From the NCBI GenBank assembly GCA_907165135.1, contig OU015567.1, positions 9,987,001-10,051,000 of the forward strand: DNA of 64,000 nucleotides. Direction: 5' to 3'. This document shows positions 32,796-44,314 of this stretch, one piece after another. Made by a program: the position numbers and the translations under genes. This DNA is from Oikopleura dioica (taxonomy: Eukaryota > Chordata > Appendicularia > Copelata > Oikopleuridae). Each line of letters begins with the position of its first letter. Within the stretch, counting starts at the first letter, position 1. Under the pieces are notes generated by a model, which saw only the letters and a program-made list of their open reading frames with translations, did no database searches and had not been told where the DNA came from.

Positions 32796-34971
32796 TCATA
32801 TCATTACTTTAATGGCAGCCACTTGCGCCACCAATTCTTTGCCGTAAATTTCACTAGGCTCCACATTTTTGTGGCTCCAATCTCTATTGTTTTCGCTCAA
32901 AGTTGAAATTTGTATGGCTCTTGATGTATAGGTATCGTCTCTCACTCCATAAATATGCAGGTGTTCATCCCATGAGCCCATGTAGCTTATTTCATTGTGG
33001 CAAATAGGAATCAGATTTTTCACTCGGAAAAGCCTTTCATTCTGCTCAGGAATGACATAGAAACACCTTCTCGAATCAAACTCAGGTCGACAAATATAAA
33101 TGTAATCTCTGAATGAAGCTGCTAGTCCATAGTACGCGAACTGTATATAAATTCCGAAAGATGCACGGTAATAGCCTGAGGTTTGAATATCAAGAGATTT
33201 AAGCCGCCTTTGTTCATCAATTTTGTAAATTTGCATATCATCGTGAATGAAGAAGAACTTATCTTTGAACAAGACACTTGTATAAAAATCAAAGACGTCA
33301 ATCTCTAGTAATCTAAACTCTTGCTGTGTCTCCCAGTTGTACAACATCATTGTTAGGCTTACCGGACTGAATTTCGACTCATTTTTCTAGCCTGATTCAC
33401 TGGTCATATGACACAAATAAAGAAAGCCTATAACCAGGGCTTTCATTTTAGCACCATATCAAAATGGGCACTAGAATTGTTTAGAAGAATTTTTCGATGC
33501 CGGGCCGGCCTTCTCAGAAGTCGAGAATCAGTTATTTAAAAAGCCCAGGATCTGAGCTTTCAGTAGAGCCCAAGAAATCTTAGTGCAATGCAATTTTTGG
33601 CCGTCAGCGATCAGTTTAATTGTCAATTTACTGCCTATTTTGGCTATTTTTTGGGAGAAAGTCATCAATTTCAGTGAAATTTGACCGCCAAAACAAGACT
33701 TCAAGCGCTCGCTGAAGGCCACAAACCGCACTGCACTAAGATTTCTTGGGCTCTACTGAAAGCTCAGAGCCTTCGCTTTCTAAATAACTGACTCTCGACT
33801 TCTGAGAAGGCCGGCGCGGCATCGAAAATTCTTCTAAACAATTCTAGTGCCCATTTTGGAACTTCAGGTCCCATAAATTGCCTTGCGGGCATGACCCAGA
33901 CCCCTCGATATGGTGCTCAAATGAAAGCCCTGGTTATAGGCTTTCTTTATTTGTGTCATATGACCACTGAATCAAGCTAGAAAAATGGTTCAAAATTCAG
34001 TCCGGTAAGCCTAATCATTGTTCCGTATCTACCTTGGATTGAGTTTGAAATTTACTCTACTCGACGCAGAAAATATAATCTCAAAACTCTTTACTTGAAT
34101 ACCGAGATCGAGCATATGTCCTGGAGCATACGTCCGTGCTGCTTGAAGCTGATGAAGTTTCGTTATGGTGCAGTGGTAATACTCACATGGACAGCCCTTC
34201 GGACATAGTTCCTCAAAGGGACAAATGCCGTCGAGAAAACCGAATTCACTAAGAAGTTCAACACATAATAGCTTGCACTCGTTTTCTAAACCAGGTTCAG
34301 CAATTGAACAAAGATTCTTGCAGATCGCGCGATCTTTAGCGGGCTAAACACCTTGACTATTTCTAATTTATTTTTATAAAGATGAGCCCCGACAAAATAC
34401 CGGAATCTCTTGCAGTTTTTCAGGTTGATTTCTTGCTGCTTATCATCATATTCAACTAAGTCTACCTTGTCTGTTTCAGAACTAGCAGTATTAGATGTTG
34501 AATTTTCTACAGACCAAGTCGCATTCGGATAGATGAATTGTTGATAGCCAATACAGTGGTCCAGAGACTTCGTACAATCTACAAATTACTTTTGGGGAGA
34601 AGCAGGGTTGAAAGCCTCTTACCATCAAATCGATTTGTTCTAACGCAGGATTTGTATTCCCGATTGCAGTAGGAGCTTTTGTATGTGATATGAGCAGTGA
34701 GTTTCTTCAGCCCAATATAGTTCGTCGTCACAACAACAAGATTCCAAAAGATTGTACCAATAATCATATAATTAACAAATTGGCGTTTGGTTGAAAACCC
34801 ATGTTTGGCAAAAATTTTAGTCGCCGAAAAATCAGCTTTAGGTCTTTCTCTTACTACCAGGATGACTTTACCCTTGCACTTCCGGAGAATGCCCGCACAT
34901 TTGCAATTTGAACACTAAAAGTATATTTTTTCTCTTTATAAGTGATGTTAAACCTCGCCAAAAATATTCAT
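32796..34971 (-). CDS. membrane protein with Cys-rich region and beta-propeller-like C-terminus
   Basis: Exons 34954..34971, 34623..34914, 34394..34578, 34033..34343 and 32796..33366; about 458 residues with matching phases. A hydrophobic segment near residues 58-78 (YMIIGTIFWNLVVVTTNYIGL-like) gives a type II topology. Next is a cysteine-rich part with CTKSLDHC, CKNLC and LCPKGCPCEYYHC. The last 190 residues have short repeating strands with hydrophobic cores (VLFKDKFFFIHDD, YYGLAASFRDYIYI, YMGSWDEHLHIYG), like a kelch-type propeller. The final intron contains the fold-back element 33353-34014; the proposed acceptor at 33366 lies in its terminal repeat. The exact junction is uncertain; an alternative is an intron from GTAAAG near 34070. 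No named family. Confidence 0.5.
33347..34020. mobile_element. fold-back MITE with long terminal inverted repeats
   Basis: Element 33353-34014 (662 bases) with inverted arms of roughly 250 bases that begin TTAGGCTTACCGGACTGAAT and end with the complement. Arms are about 90% alike, with one extra block of about 55 bases in the right arm. Exact 6-base flanks TCATTG at 33347-33352 and 34015-34020. No ORF for a transposase. It lies in the last intron, or in a former exon, of the minus-strand gene 32796-34971. Confidence 0.85.
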
Positions 34972-36811
34972 GAGCTCTTTTTCGTTGTTCGCTGTTGAAC
35001 TAAAAAAGAAACATTGACTCTATGGGAGAGAAGAATGAAGTTCGAAAGTCATTGTGTCAAAAATACTATACTTTCCCACACCTCGGTTTTTAATTTATTA
35101 GAGTCAGCTAGGTACACAAAAAATCAGCAGCGTCGGCGGTCTGGGAATTCCTAGAAGTAAGGTGGCTTCAAGCCGGTCAAATTGAAAGTTACCATATCTG
35201 ACTCCACCTCAAAGAATAAAACTGATCGCTCGCTCTTCGCCTTAATGCCAGGACTGTCAAAAATTGCGCCGTCGGATTCTGACGGTCGAGCATCCAAGCG
35301 CTCATTTAGGCTCAAGGTGAGATTTCCTCCAAATCACCTTTATCCGACCTTGCCTGAAAAGTAACGTCTCGTCAAATAAGCAGCCAAAAATAATTGCTTT
35401 TCTCGGCGAGATATATAAAAGCAGCTTTGATGCGACACTCGCTCAGGACTCAGATGGTTCGCAAAACGGTACAGCGAGGTGAGAAACAGAGAGAAAGGGT
35501 ATTCAGCCGGCTAACGCTAAGTGATACTGGCGTAAGACGACAGCTTTTATGTCAGAAAAGGAATCACGTGATTAATATTCAAAAGCATGGCTTTCAGGAG
35601 GTGTATCAGCATCCAGTTTTGTACTTGAGCTCAGTCAACTCGCACTAGATGCAGATAAGCAAACAAAGGGCCAGGAGAATAAGGCTTTAGAGATTTAAAA
35701 ATATATTTTCACCGGCGTTCTCATTTTTCTTTCTTATCAAGGAGATAGTTCAAGCTGCCTTAAAATTAATAAAAATTTTTAACGAAGGGGATAGGTTCTT
35801 TGCCAGATCGACTTTAGAGACAGATTGTCAAAGGCGTCATTTAATTTTAGTAGGATAATTATTTAATTTATTTAACTGCTAGATAAATTATCTTTTATCT
35901 TTACGATAGGAATTATTAACGCGCCGCTCATTATAAATTTCGAGAAAGCAATGAGTTTCGAAAAGATAACCAAGTTGGAAATTAACTTATCTCAACTCTT
36001 GTTGTAAGCGAGAACTTATTTGGTCAGTTACTGCTCATAAAATTACCTCGGAGAGCTTATTGAATTGATTTTGGAAAAGAAATGAAGAGACGATTCTCTA
36101 AGATGCCATTCGGTAAGTTTTACTTACTCAGAGAAGACCGATTCTAAGGCGTTAATAAAATGCCGAGGGCCGAGAAAAATAATATAGCAGGTATCAAGCC
36201 AAATACAAATATCAAAGTGGGCATTTATTTGGAGCATGCTTGGCACGTTTGAGAGAAAAGAGGATGTTTTCAGGCGGTTTTCTGTCAGACGCAAAACAGG
36301 TACCGTGATGAAGGACTGTCTGAAGGATAGTTGATTGAAAGATATGAGATCATTGATATCTGCTCTTCTGTCAATACATGTCCAGTCGTTTAGATATAAA
36401 TTGACCTGAGCGCACTGCTCTCAGAACAGAGGATAGCAGTATTCGAGCAAGATTTTTCAGAGCAGTAATTAAAATTACAGTTTGAGAAATGTTTAGGCGC
36501 CAATCAACGCATAATCTTCATTGTCACTCCGGTAAGCACTTCGGGTTATGTCTAGTGTAAGGGACTGACTCCCTGAGATTCTGAATAAGGACAAAATAAA
36601 AATGGGTTTTGTGAGTGCTTACGGTCAAAAGATTAAAGCAATTATGCTCTAGATTAACTGCGGATTGCCTCCAGATTCACACCGCTCGTCATAATTGAAT
36701 TTAAAACGAGCGCACCTTCAAGTCTCCTCATCTTTTCTTCCTTGTCCTTTCATTTTTCATAAAAAAAGAACAGCCACTTTTTGAAAGAGTTTATTTTCTT
36801 TCATTCATTCA
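34972..36811. other. intergenic upstream of FGF
   Basis: About 1.8 kb between a minus gene and the plus-strand FGF gene. Short ORFs only. Probably regulatory for a developmental gene; no specific sites claimed. Confidence 0.4.
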
Positions 36812-37749
36812 ATGAGCAAAAGACGCAAGAGTTTTGCCTTGCAGAGAAAAGCCTCAATTTACAACAAAACCGAAGGTCAGAAGATTGTCTATTTTGAAAC
36901 TTCAGAGCAAGATGCTGAAATGAGACTTTTTGATTATTTTTGTTTTTTAAGAGCCGCAGCTCAAAGCTGTCAAAACTCGCCTGGAGAGTCGATGCGGCTT
37001 ATTTCTTTGTATGCGCCAGTCGAATGATGATCCTTCCACCAGTAAGTCCCTCTATTTAGGCCCAAAAATCACCTAAATCCAAAGTCGTCGTTGGAGGAAA
37101 CAAAGACAAAACCGACCCAAGTTGCATGTTCTATTTGATCCCCGTCGGCCTGCGAGTCGTATCAATCCAGCATGCTGAAACCGGAAACTTCGTCGCAATG
37201 AATTCAAATGGAAAAATCTATGCAAGTGAAATTTTCGGACTCGAGTGCAAATTCAAAGAAAACGTCTTCGAAAACTACTGGTGTATTTACTCCTCTCTTC
37301 AGTACAAGCATCCCGAGACGCAGGTAGAAGGTCATCAAGAAATCGATTGATTTAATTTCTTATTTCTAGCGACCATGGCATTTGGGACTGAATGAAAACG
37401 GAAAGTGCATAAGAGGATCGAAGGCGAAAAAGGACAGAAATGTTTCACACTTTCTCCCTCGCCCTGTGGAAGGTAAATTTGGTTGAAAATCTCTCATGGG
37501 ACTAATTAGATTGTCTCATTAAAGACAATAATTAAAACTAATGTTTACACCAAAACAAGGTGTTTTACTCCTCGGGTGCTTAGCATCAAGAGAAAATCAA
37601 TTTATCGTGATTATTTTATGATCATGAAAGGCAAGCAAAAATTTTTAGTGATGATGATGCGCGAACCTTCGCACCAAGAAATCGTCGGTCAATCACGAAG
37701 CAGCCAGGCGTCCGGAATCAACGAAGTAACGGGCGAACAAACTGTTTGA
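36812..37749 (+). CDS. FGF11-14: fibroblast growth factor of the FGF11-14 (FHF) type
   Basis: Exons 36812..36875, 36952..37041, 37085..37323, 37370..37472 and 37649..37749; 198 residues. Exon 1 is short and basic (MSKRRKSFALQRKAS) with no signal peptide, as in intracellular FHFs. The beta-trefoil core follows: EPQLKAVKTRLESRCGLFLC, FYLIPVGLRVVSIQHAET, ECKFKENVFENYWCIYSSL, WHLGLNENGKCI, SHFLPRPVEV and MMMREPSHQE. These match the FHF subfamily, whose members bind voltage-gated sodium channels and do not signal through FGF receptors in the usual way. The exon-3 acceptor at 37084 is chosen because the upstream TTTAG leads to a stop. Subfamily call is strong; function is by homology. Confidence 0.92.
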
Positions 37750-38373
37750 ATCCTTGATATACTCGTCAAGCAGACAGCTAAATAAATGTTCCGATCCAAG
37801 CAACAGTTGAATCAAGTCTTTTGGCATTATTTGAAATTTCATCTCCGTGAAACCTTATCGGTACTTATCCCGGTGCTAGAACGCGAGGTGTTATTGAATT
37901 AATCCAGGCTTGAGGAAGGCTCCTTGAGTGCGCGCATACGATATCCAATTGGCGCAAGTATATTCGCTAAGAGAGTTTTTGTCGAATTTCTGTACCGCTA
38001 GGTTAAATCTTCTTTTTCGACGAAAATTTTTAGGAACTTTTGAGCTCGTTGATTCTGAATTTGTGGTTTTGAATTAGAAATTTGAACTAGAATTCCTCTT
38101 TTTGAAGGTTTAATACATTCAGTTCTTTGGGGTGTAGTAAAAGCGCTGGGCGGCGGCGGAGGTGCTGGTGCGGTGCGCTGCTGAAAAAAGTGCTGGTGTA
38201 GTGGCGTTGATCTTGACGAATTTGTGCTGCAGGCCGCTCCGTCAGCTCGAGACAAAAACCCATTTCCCACAGAGACCATTATTGTGCCCATACAATATTT
38301 TTAAAATTCACCCTTCCGAAAATGCAGAGAACAAAATTATAGAAAAAGATGAAAGAAATTTTATAACGAGAGA
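37750..38373. other. intergenic FGF to galactosyltransferase
   Basis: About 620 bases. A minus-strand ORF ending at 37998 and running to 38279 (ATG) would encode a 93-residue Pro/Ser/Gln-rich protein head-to-head with the galactosyltransferase; it is low-complexity and unsupported by motifs. Confidence 0.35.
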
Positions 38374-41300
38374 ATGCTCCCGGCTGGGTTTTTTCGGCGC
38401 CTGGCGCAGGTCATAGGGCTGTACTTGTAAGTTCAAAGTTTTAATAACACGTGATTTGTGATGATATCATGAAGTGTATTTTCGGAGATGCTCTAACTTT
38501 GATTACCAAAATTTAGAGCTGGCTTTCTTATCTTGTTTTTGAATTAACTTATCTTCCAATATTTTATGAAGGAGTCTTTATCAGTATTTCAGTGTGTACA
38601 AATTGATCCGCGGTGAGATATTCGTGTCGAAACCGCGAATTATCCTCACTCCCTCTCATTTGCCCTTGCCTGTTGCCGAAAACGAGTGCTCTCCCCCTCC
38701 ATTTCTTCATTATGACATGAACAGTACTCTGGCACAAATCCAAAATGGAACCTTCAACGATCATTTTTCCTATTCATCGCCTTGTTGGAAGCCGGAATCA
38801 TGTGATCGCTGGCAGCGAACTCTAGTTGTTATTCCTTACAGGTACTTGACACCATCAGTTTTCATGACACCTCTCTGGCCTAGAATACAACTCTTTTTAG
38901 AAATCGAGAAGCAGCATTAAATGTCTCCGTTCCTCTTCTGCACTATTTTCTTCAGAACCAACAGCGCGACTATTGTATTCTCCTTGTAGAACAGGTAAAT
39001 CCTTCATTCGGTTGTATAAGAAAGGATAATCAAGATAATAAACAAGCGCTTCATTTTAGGTCGACCGCAATTTCTTCAACAAAGCGCGTCTGATGAACGC
39101 GGCGTATCGCGAGTCCCAGACCTTGGGACATGGAACCTTCAACTGTTTTATTTATCACGATGTAGGAAAAGGACATGAAAGTACAGTAAGAGGTCAAATT
39201 TACATCTTTAGAGCTCACTCGAGATTACAACTCAAGCTTCCTAAGCTGCTTTAGTTCTATAGCTTGTTGAGTAAATTTATGCAATGTTGATTATGTAAAT
39301 CCTTAGCCTCTGTTTTTCCTAAATCCCTTGAAAAGATATGATTCCCGAAAACGGAGAGCTAGAATATGCCTGCGCCGAACAACCTATTCATCTTTCTCCA
39401 GCAGGTATGATATTTACTGAGTGCTAGTTCGAGTGCGCGACATTATTTTAACCTATTTTCCAGTGAATACATTTGGATACCGCGACCATTATGGGACCTT
39501 GTTTGGCGGCGTTGTTGCTATCACTGGAGATCAGCTGAGAACTGCCAATGGTTTTTCGAATAGATTCTGGGGCTGGGGAGGAGAGGATAATGAAATCGAA
39601 AAGGTAAAGCGTTTGCCTAAAAGAAGTTTTTAACCAACAATAAATAGTATTTAAAAACTAAGTTGACATATTATTCGAAAAATAATAAAAGTCTTTATCT
39701 GCTTTTCAGAGAATTTTCATGTCTGGTCTCGGCCGAAAAGCGCCCCCACAATCCATCGGTCGATACTTTATGCTTCCCCACGAGCACAGCTGGGATTTCA
39801 AGCCGCACTCGTCGCTTGGAATTTCAACCAGCGATCCGGTCTTCCGCGAGATTCGAATCAAGTACAACTACTCAAGATTAGACGAGCTCGGGGCAAAACC
39901 AACCGACTGGTCGCGCGATGGCTTGAACAATCTCAGATACACTCGAACTGGATTTTCGAAAAACGAAGATAAGCAATTCATGAAGCTGGATATAGATGTT
40001 TCTACCGTGAGGCTTTCTGAAATTGCCATAGAAATTGACGGAGAAGAAAAGTACCAAATTGGCTGGGATTTTGAAAAAGACCGTTTGAAACCGCAAGAGC
40101 CCTGTTTTATTGAAAATTCTCCTTTGGAAGGAGCAATGCCAGAAGAACATCGATCCTCGAACGAAACTGATTTTTCAAAAGCAATAGAAAAATGCTCAAA
40201 AGAAGCGGGTTGCAGCTCAATTCTTTTCTCAGAGAAAGAAAACCTCTACTTTTTAAACGAAGAGTCCGTTCTTCTCGGAAGCAGGCGGCTTCACGAGTCC
40301 TTTGGAAGTCTTGTTCAGGAATGGCACCTTCGAATGGATGGTTATCTCGTGAATATTTCCAATGAAATGACATTTGACGTAGTCAAAGTTTTTGTGCTCG
40401 ATTCACGGGTTAGATAGATGGTAAATGTCAGCGCGTACGTACGTTTTTATGAAATGATTTGATTTTCATTGAAAAATGACTGTAAATATCGATTCACGCT
40501 CCCAATAATGTGCCTAATTAGAAAAACTATCAACAGAACAAGATCTGGCTGAAGAAATGTCCCGGTCATCTGGAGCGTCAGAACCAAATTACGAAGCCGA
40601 TTTTGCTCAAAACATCGAATTTCACGATGGTTTCGATGAATTTCAATTTAACTTCTGATTTGACAGTTGAAAACGATATTTACGTGTATACAACGATTCT
40701 CCCGTACACCGAAAACGATCCGAATATTGACAGAGGTTAGTTTATAATGTATATTTTACGATCCCCCCACATCCGTGTTAGTATAGTGGTGAGTATTCCC
40801 GCCTGTCACGCGGGCGACCGGGGTTCGATTCCCCGACACGGAGAATTTTTTCATCACGAAAAACTGTTTTCCCACATAATTTTCATCTTCCCGGTAACTA
40901 AGAAAAATAAGTTTTCTTGATAAAAAAACATTGTTGATTCTTAATCAATTATTCTGTCCATAAAATTGAGTAGGACTTATAGTTTTTTGAAAGTCATTTC
41001 AAATTTCCTTGAATTTACACGTTCTTAGAAATTCCATTAGTGTTTTATTGTAGTACAGTTACTCTGTTTCTATTTGTCCGGTACCTTATCCAAGACCGTT
41101 ATCCTTGTTTGTACGGAACGGCTTCTATTCAATTTGACAGTTTAGTAAATATTTATCGCTGCGTAAAATCGCTTCCTTGCCAATTTTAAACTATTCATCA
41201 TTTGCATTATTCATTTTCAAATTTCAGCGAAACATCGTCTCCTCCGGAATAGTATTTGGTCGCGTATTGAGCGAGTGACGCCTTCTGATTTCGTCGACGG

Positions 41301-41582
41301 AAGAGCGGGAATCTCGCTGAGCTTTCCTCTTCCGCCGCTGATAGGCAGTTACCAAGCAAAAACTGTTGCCACAACAAAAGATGCGATGCCTGTAGGACTT
41401 TATAGGTAAAGTACTTTCCCACCATCTCGTTTCTGAGACGCTTTTTCAGATGGTCTTGGTTCCAAGACGTCAAAGATACCGACTTGAGCGCAGAACTCGA
41501 AGTCACAAATAGAATTCTCAATCGGCGACCTCCGTTTTCCCAGAACGAGAACTTTGCCAACTTCAACTTGCCAACCAAATAG
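38374..41582 (+). CDS. B4GALT: beta-1,4-galactosyltransferase family protein with long C-terminal extension
   Basis: Exons 38374..38426, 38517..38534, 38593..38841, 38901..38994, 39060..39165, 39336..39404, 39464..39603, 39710..40408, 40537..40735, 41228..41405 and 41450..41582; about 645 residues. The first three exons build a short cytoplasmic tail and a type II signal anchor (IGLYLLAGFLIFVYK). Family motifs: LVVIPYRNRE, FNKARLMNAAYRE, metal-binding DVD at the 39165/39336 junction, FGGVVAIT and WGWGGEDNE. It should transfer galactose from UDP-Gal in the Golgi. After LNNLRYTR about 370 residues are added, with paired cysteines (CSKEAGCSSILF). The junction 40408/40537 is inferred from phase and a GTTAGA donor; the CDS could instead stop at 40417. 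Intron 39166-39335 is GA-AG. Exon 2 is only 18 bases. Confidence 0.82.
40772..40843 (+). tRNA. tRNA-Asp: tRNA-Asp (anticodon GTC)
   Basis: A complete 72-base cloverleaf: acceptor stem TCCGTGT pairing with ACACGGA, D arm with TAGTATAGTGG (A box), anticodon stem CCCGC/GCGGG around CTGTCAC, and T arm GGTTCGATTCC (B box). A T6 run about three bases after the end is a polymerase III terminator. It lies on the sense strand inside an intron (40736-41227) of the galactosyltransferase extension. Confidence 0.97.
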
Positions 41583-41786
41583 TTCATAACCACTTTGCCA
41601 AAATGCCCAAAAAAGTGTTCTAATCTTTCTTTCGTTCTGCTACAATTTACCACTACCAATTCTGCTAGTTCTATTCAATACAAAGCAATATCAACAAAAA
41701 CTGATTTTTTCGTCTGTGTTTTTATTTATCGCAAATTTATAATATAAAACAGCTACAAGAGAATCTACCCCTAGTGAGAAAGCAGC

Positions 41787-42261
41787 TTATCCTCGTCGGA
41801 CGGATTTGGTCTCTTGGACGATAGCGGCGCATGGGCAGCAACTGACAACCATAGCGTCCTTGAAGCAGCCACCAGTAGCTCCAGAGATTTCTCGTCGAAG
41901 TCTGAAAGGAAAATGATCGATTGTCTTTCAAATAAAGCCTATTACTTGTAGTGGCAGATGCAATTGAGTGGTGGGAGCATGAAGAAGATAGCCCATTTGA
42001 AGCAGCTTTCGCCACCTAAAAATACCTCTCAAGCATAAATCTTTGGAACATCACTTACGAAGAGCGGCAAGGTTGCCAAGAGCAACACATGGGCAGCACC
42101 AGGCGGTCAAGGCGACTCCTGGGGGCATACAGCAGCCTAAAAATTAAAATCTCTCTCTTGGCTACTGAAATCAACGAGGAATCATCCTATTCCCATCGAT
42201 AGGAGAATCACATACCAGCAAGAAGAGCTCCATGGAGTCCTGGTGCTTCGGTGACAGTCAT
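41787..42261 (-). CDS. PLAC8/cornifelin family protein
   Basis: Exons 42216..42261, 42059..42136, 41946..42015 and 41787..41901; 102 residues with consistent phases. Cysteine-rich sequence with GCCMPPGVALTAWCCPCVAL near the start and the PLAC8 signature FKDAMVVSCCPCAAIVQE near the end, preceded by a helix RREISGATGGC that matches the R..IR..Y region of the family. PLAC8 proteins are small membrane-associated proteins with roles in metal resistance, differentiation and cell size in different organisms; the role here is unknown. Introns are 43-79 bases. Tail-to-tail with the galactosyltransferase gene. Confidence 0.88.
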
Positions 42262-42612
42262 CGCTAATTAATCTTTATTGAAATCTCGTACGGACGTATT
42301 ATAGGAATTACGCTCGATCCAGCTTCGGAATGAAACACGGAGCTGATATTTGCACATGCTTAAGGACGTGCACGAGGTGGTGTACGGAGCAATGTTTGGA
42401 GTACACTGCTAGGCAACAATTTGTTCTGCAATTAAAAGCGAATACAAGTAGTGATTGATAGCTTTATTTTCGAATGTTAAAATAAAATTGATGTTTATAA
42501 ATTGTTTATATCATTTTATTCGAAGGGCTTTTGTTGAGATGGACGACTTTGGCCAGTGTAAGATTTTTCGACATCCGTTTTTTGTATTTCTTTTTCAGGA
42601 CAGATAATGAAC
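42262..42612. other. intergenic PLAC8 to carboxypeptidase
   Basis: About 350 bases; both flanking genes are on the minus strand. Contains an AATAAA-like signal for the carboxypeptidase and presumably the PLAC8 promoter. Nothing else seen. Confidence 0.4.
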
Positions 42613-43862
42613 TTACTTGTTCTCAATAACGTAGTTGATAATCTTATGCATAGCAGCGTCGATTTCTTCGCAGGTTAGCTGAATCTGTTCGGCTGGGAGA
42701 AGGAAGCCGAATCGACCTTCGTCTCGGAGTTCGAAAGTGTAGGCAAGAGGGCCGGAGTTGCCAGCGCTGAGCATTGCATCGTAAGCCCAATCTGAGGAAA
42801 CACCGCTGCAGACGTAGAGAATGTCCTGGCCGGGTAGGTAGCTCTGTTGGTGCACTTCTCGGATAGCAGCGGCCATCTCATCACCAACTTCCTGAAGCTC
42901 GGCTTTATTGGGCGCCTGAGAAGCGTAATCGTAGGAATAGGGGAAGATGAGGTACTGGCCATAACTGTGGACAGTTAAGAAGGCTTTGAGGTTGCCATCA
43001 TCGATGTATGGCTGCATGGCGATCTGCTGGGCCTTTGCCTCGGGTTCGGAGAAGGCAGATGGACCGTGGTAAGTGTTGGAGCATGGATTTGGAGAAGCAC
43101 CTTCACCGGCGTGGTTGGCGTCGTAGTTTCGGTTGAGATCGACTCCAACACAGCCACCGTAGCCAGTAGCTCGGTTCTTTCGCCACATTCGGTCGCTATT
43201 CCAGGTGTAGGCGTAACCGTCGGGGTTGATAGAAGGCATAACGATAAAGGTAACATCGCTGAGGTATTGGTTGAACTGACCGTTCTTGGCTTCGTTCATG
43301 AACCACTGGCAGTAGGCGGGCGAGATCCATTCTCGGGCATGGATACCGCAATCGACGGAGATGACTTTTGACCCGGTACCGATCTTGACGCCGAAAAGAT
43401 CTCGGCCTTCGAAAGAAGATCCGTAAGTAAAGTAACCGGCGAACGACTGAGAGTAAGACTTGATGGTATCATAATCATTGTATTGGAGAAGATCGTGGGC
43501 CTTCCCGTGGTTTCGGGAGAACATGGTCTCAATGTCAATTTGCTCTTGGAGGTTCTGGATGGTTAATTTATACTCAAAGTCAGCGGCTCGGAAGGCGTCT
43601 TCGAGCTCGTTAGCGTAGAATTGGGAGACGTGGATGTCAGCAGTGCCGCCCGGGACGAGCTCGTCGACGCTCTCGGGAGACCAGAAATCGAAGTTCATAA
43701 CTCGATCGAAGGTCTTGAGAGTATGGATCTGGCTGACGGTGAGATTATCGAAGGAAACGACCTTAAAATCAATGAAGATTTGTAGAGAAAACCCATTCTT
43801 ACCTTGTCATCATCGAATCGTCGTTTAGCAAGGGCAGATGCGATCAAGCAGGCAATCTTCAT
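42613..43862 (-). CDS. secreted M14 zinc carboxypeptidase (CPA/CPB family)
   Basis: Exons 43803..43862 and 42613..43761; 402 residues. Signal peptide MKIACLIASALA, an about 90-residue activation propeptide, then the peptidase. Zinc ligands are in CGIHAREW and LTVHSYGQ; substrate-carboxylate residues in VDLNRNYD; the catalytic glutamate in YTFELRDEGRFGFLLP; the Tyr248 equivalent in ILYVCSG. The residue that sets the S1' pocket (Ile255 in CPA, Asp255 in CPB) is Ser here (GVSSDWAY), so specificity cannot be called as A- or B-type. Likely a digestive or extracellular enzyme. A GTAAGT overlaps the stop (AAGTAAGT), but no following exon is evident. Confidence 0.92.
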
Positions 43863-44314
43863 GACTTCTCTTTTTCAGAAGAAAATGAATGATCATATTT
43901 TTAACGGAGTTGTTAAAAATTTTTTTTCCAGATGAGAAATTTCCCAAATCTGAATATGTTGAAAATATTATGAAAATTCACGTTGCACGTGCTCAGAAAA
44001 TGAGGTCAAGTTTCAGATCTACAAAATTGTTCTTTTTATGTAATTTTTAAATATTTCCAAATAGGATTAGCCAAAGTTTTTAAGTCTCTCAACTATAGTA
44101 ACTCAGGGTAAGGTGCACTTCCTCCACCGCAGACTTCTCCGCGCCCAAGAACGCCAGCCACAACGTGACATGAATCGGACTGAACGAAACTCCCCAGCAA
44201 TGCAAATCCAATTTGAACGGCATAATTACTTCTATTTCCTTAAATTTCTCTGGAATTTTCGCATTACACGATTATCCTGAACTTTTCTCTCTCTAAAGCC
44301 GATAAGAGTGTAAA
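43863..44314. other. intergenic
   Basis: About 450 AT-rich bases upstream of the carboxypeptidase start and downstream of the small secreted gene. Should contain the carboxypeptidase promoter. No gene or repeat recognised. Confidence 0.4.

Noticed and set aside
35182-35648. Plus-strand ORFs upstream of FGF
   Set aside because: Short, no phase-compatible splicing to FGF exon 1 and no recognisable domain.
40555-40660. Short ATG-led ORF (MSRSSGASEPNYEADFAQ start) in the galactosyltransferase extension
   Set aside because: Out of frame with an exon that has acceptor, donor and phase matches on both sides; kept the longer frame, with some doubt.
42675-43538. Several long ORFs on both strands within the carboxypeptidase
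   Set aside because: All overlap the well-supported M14 frame and have no family features of their own.
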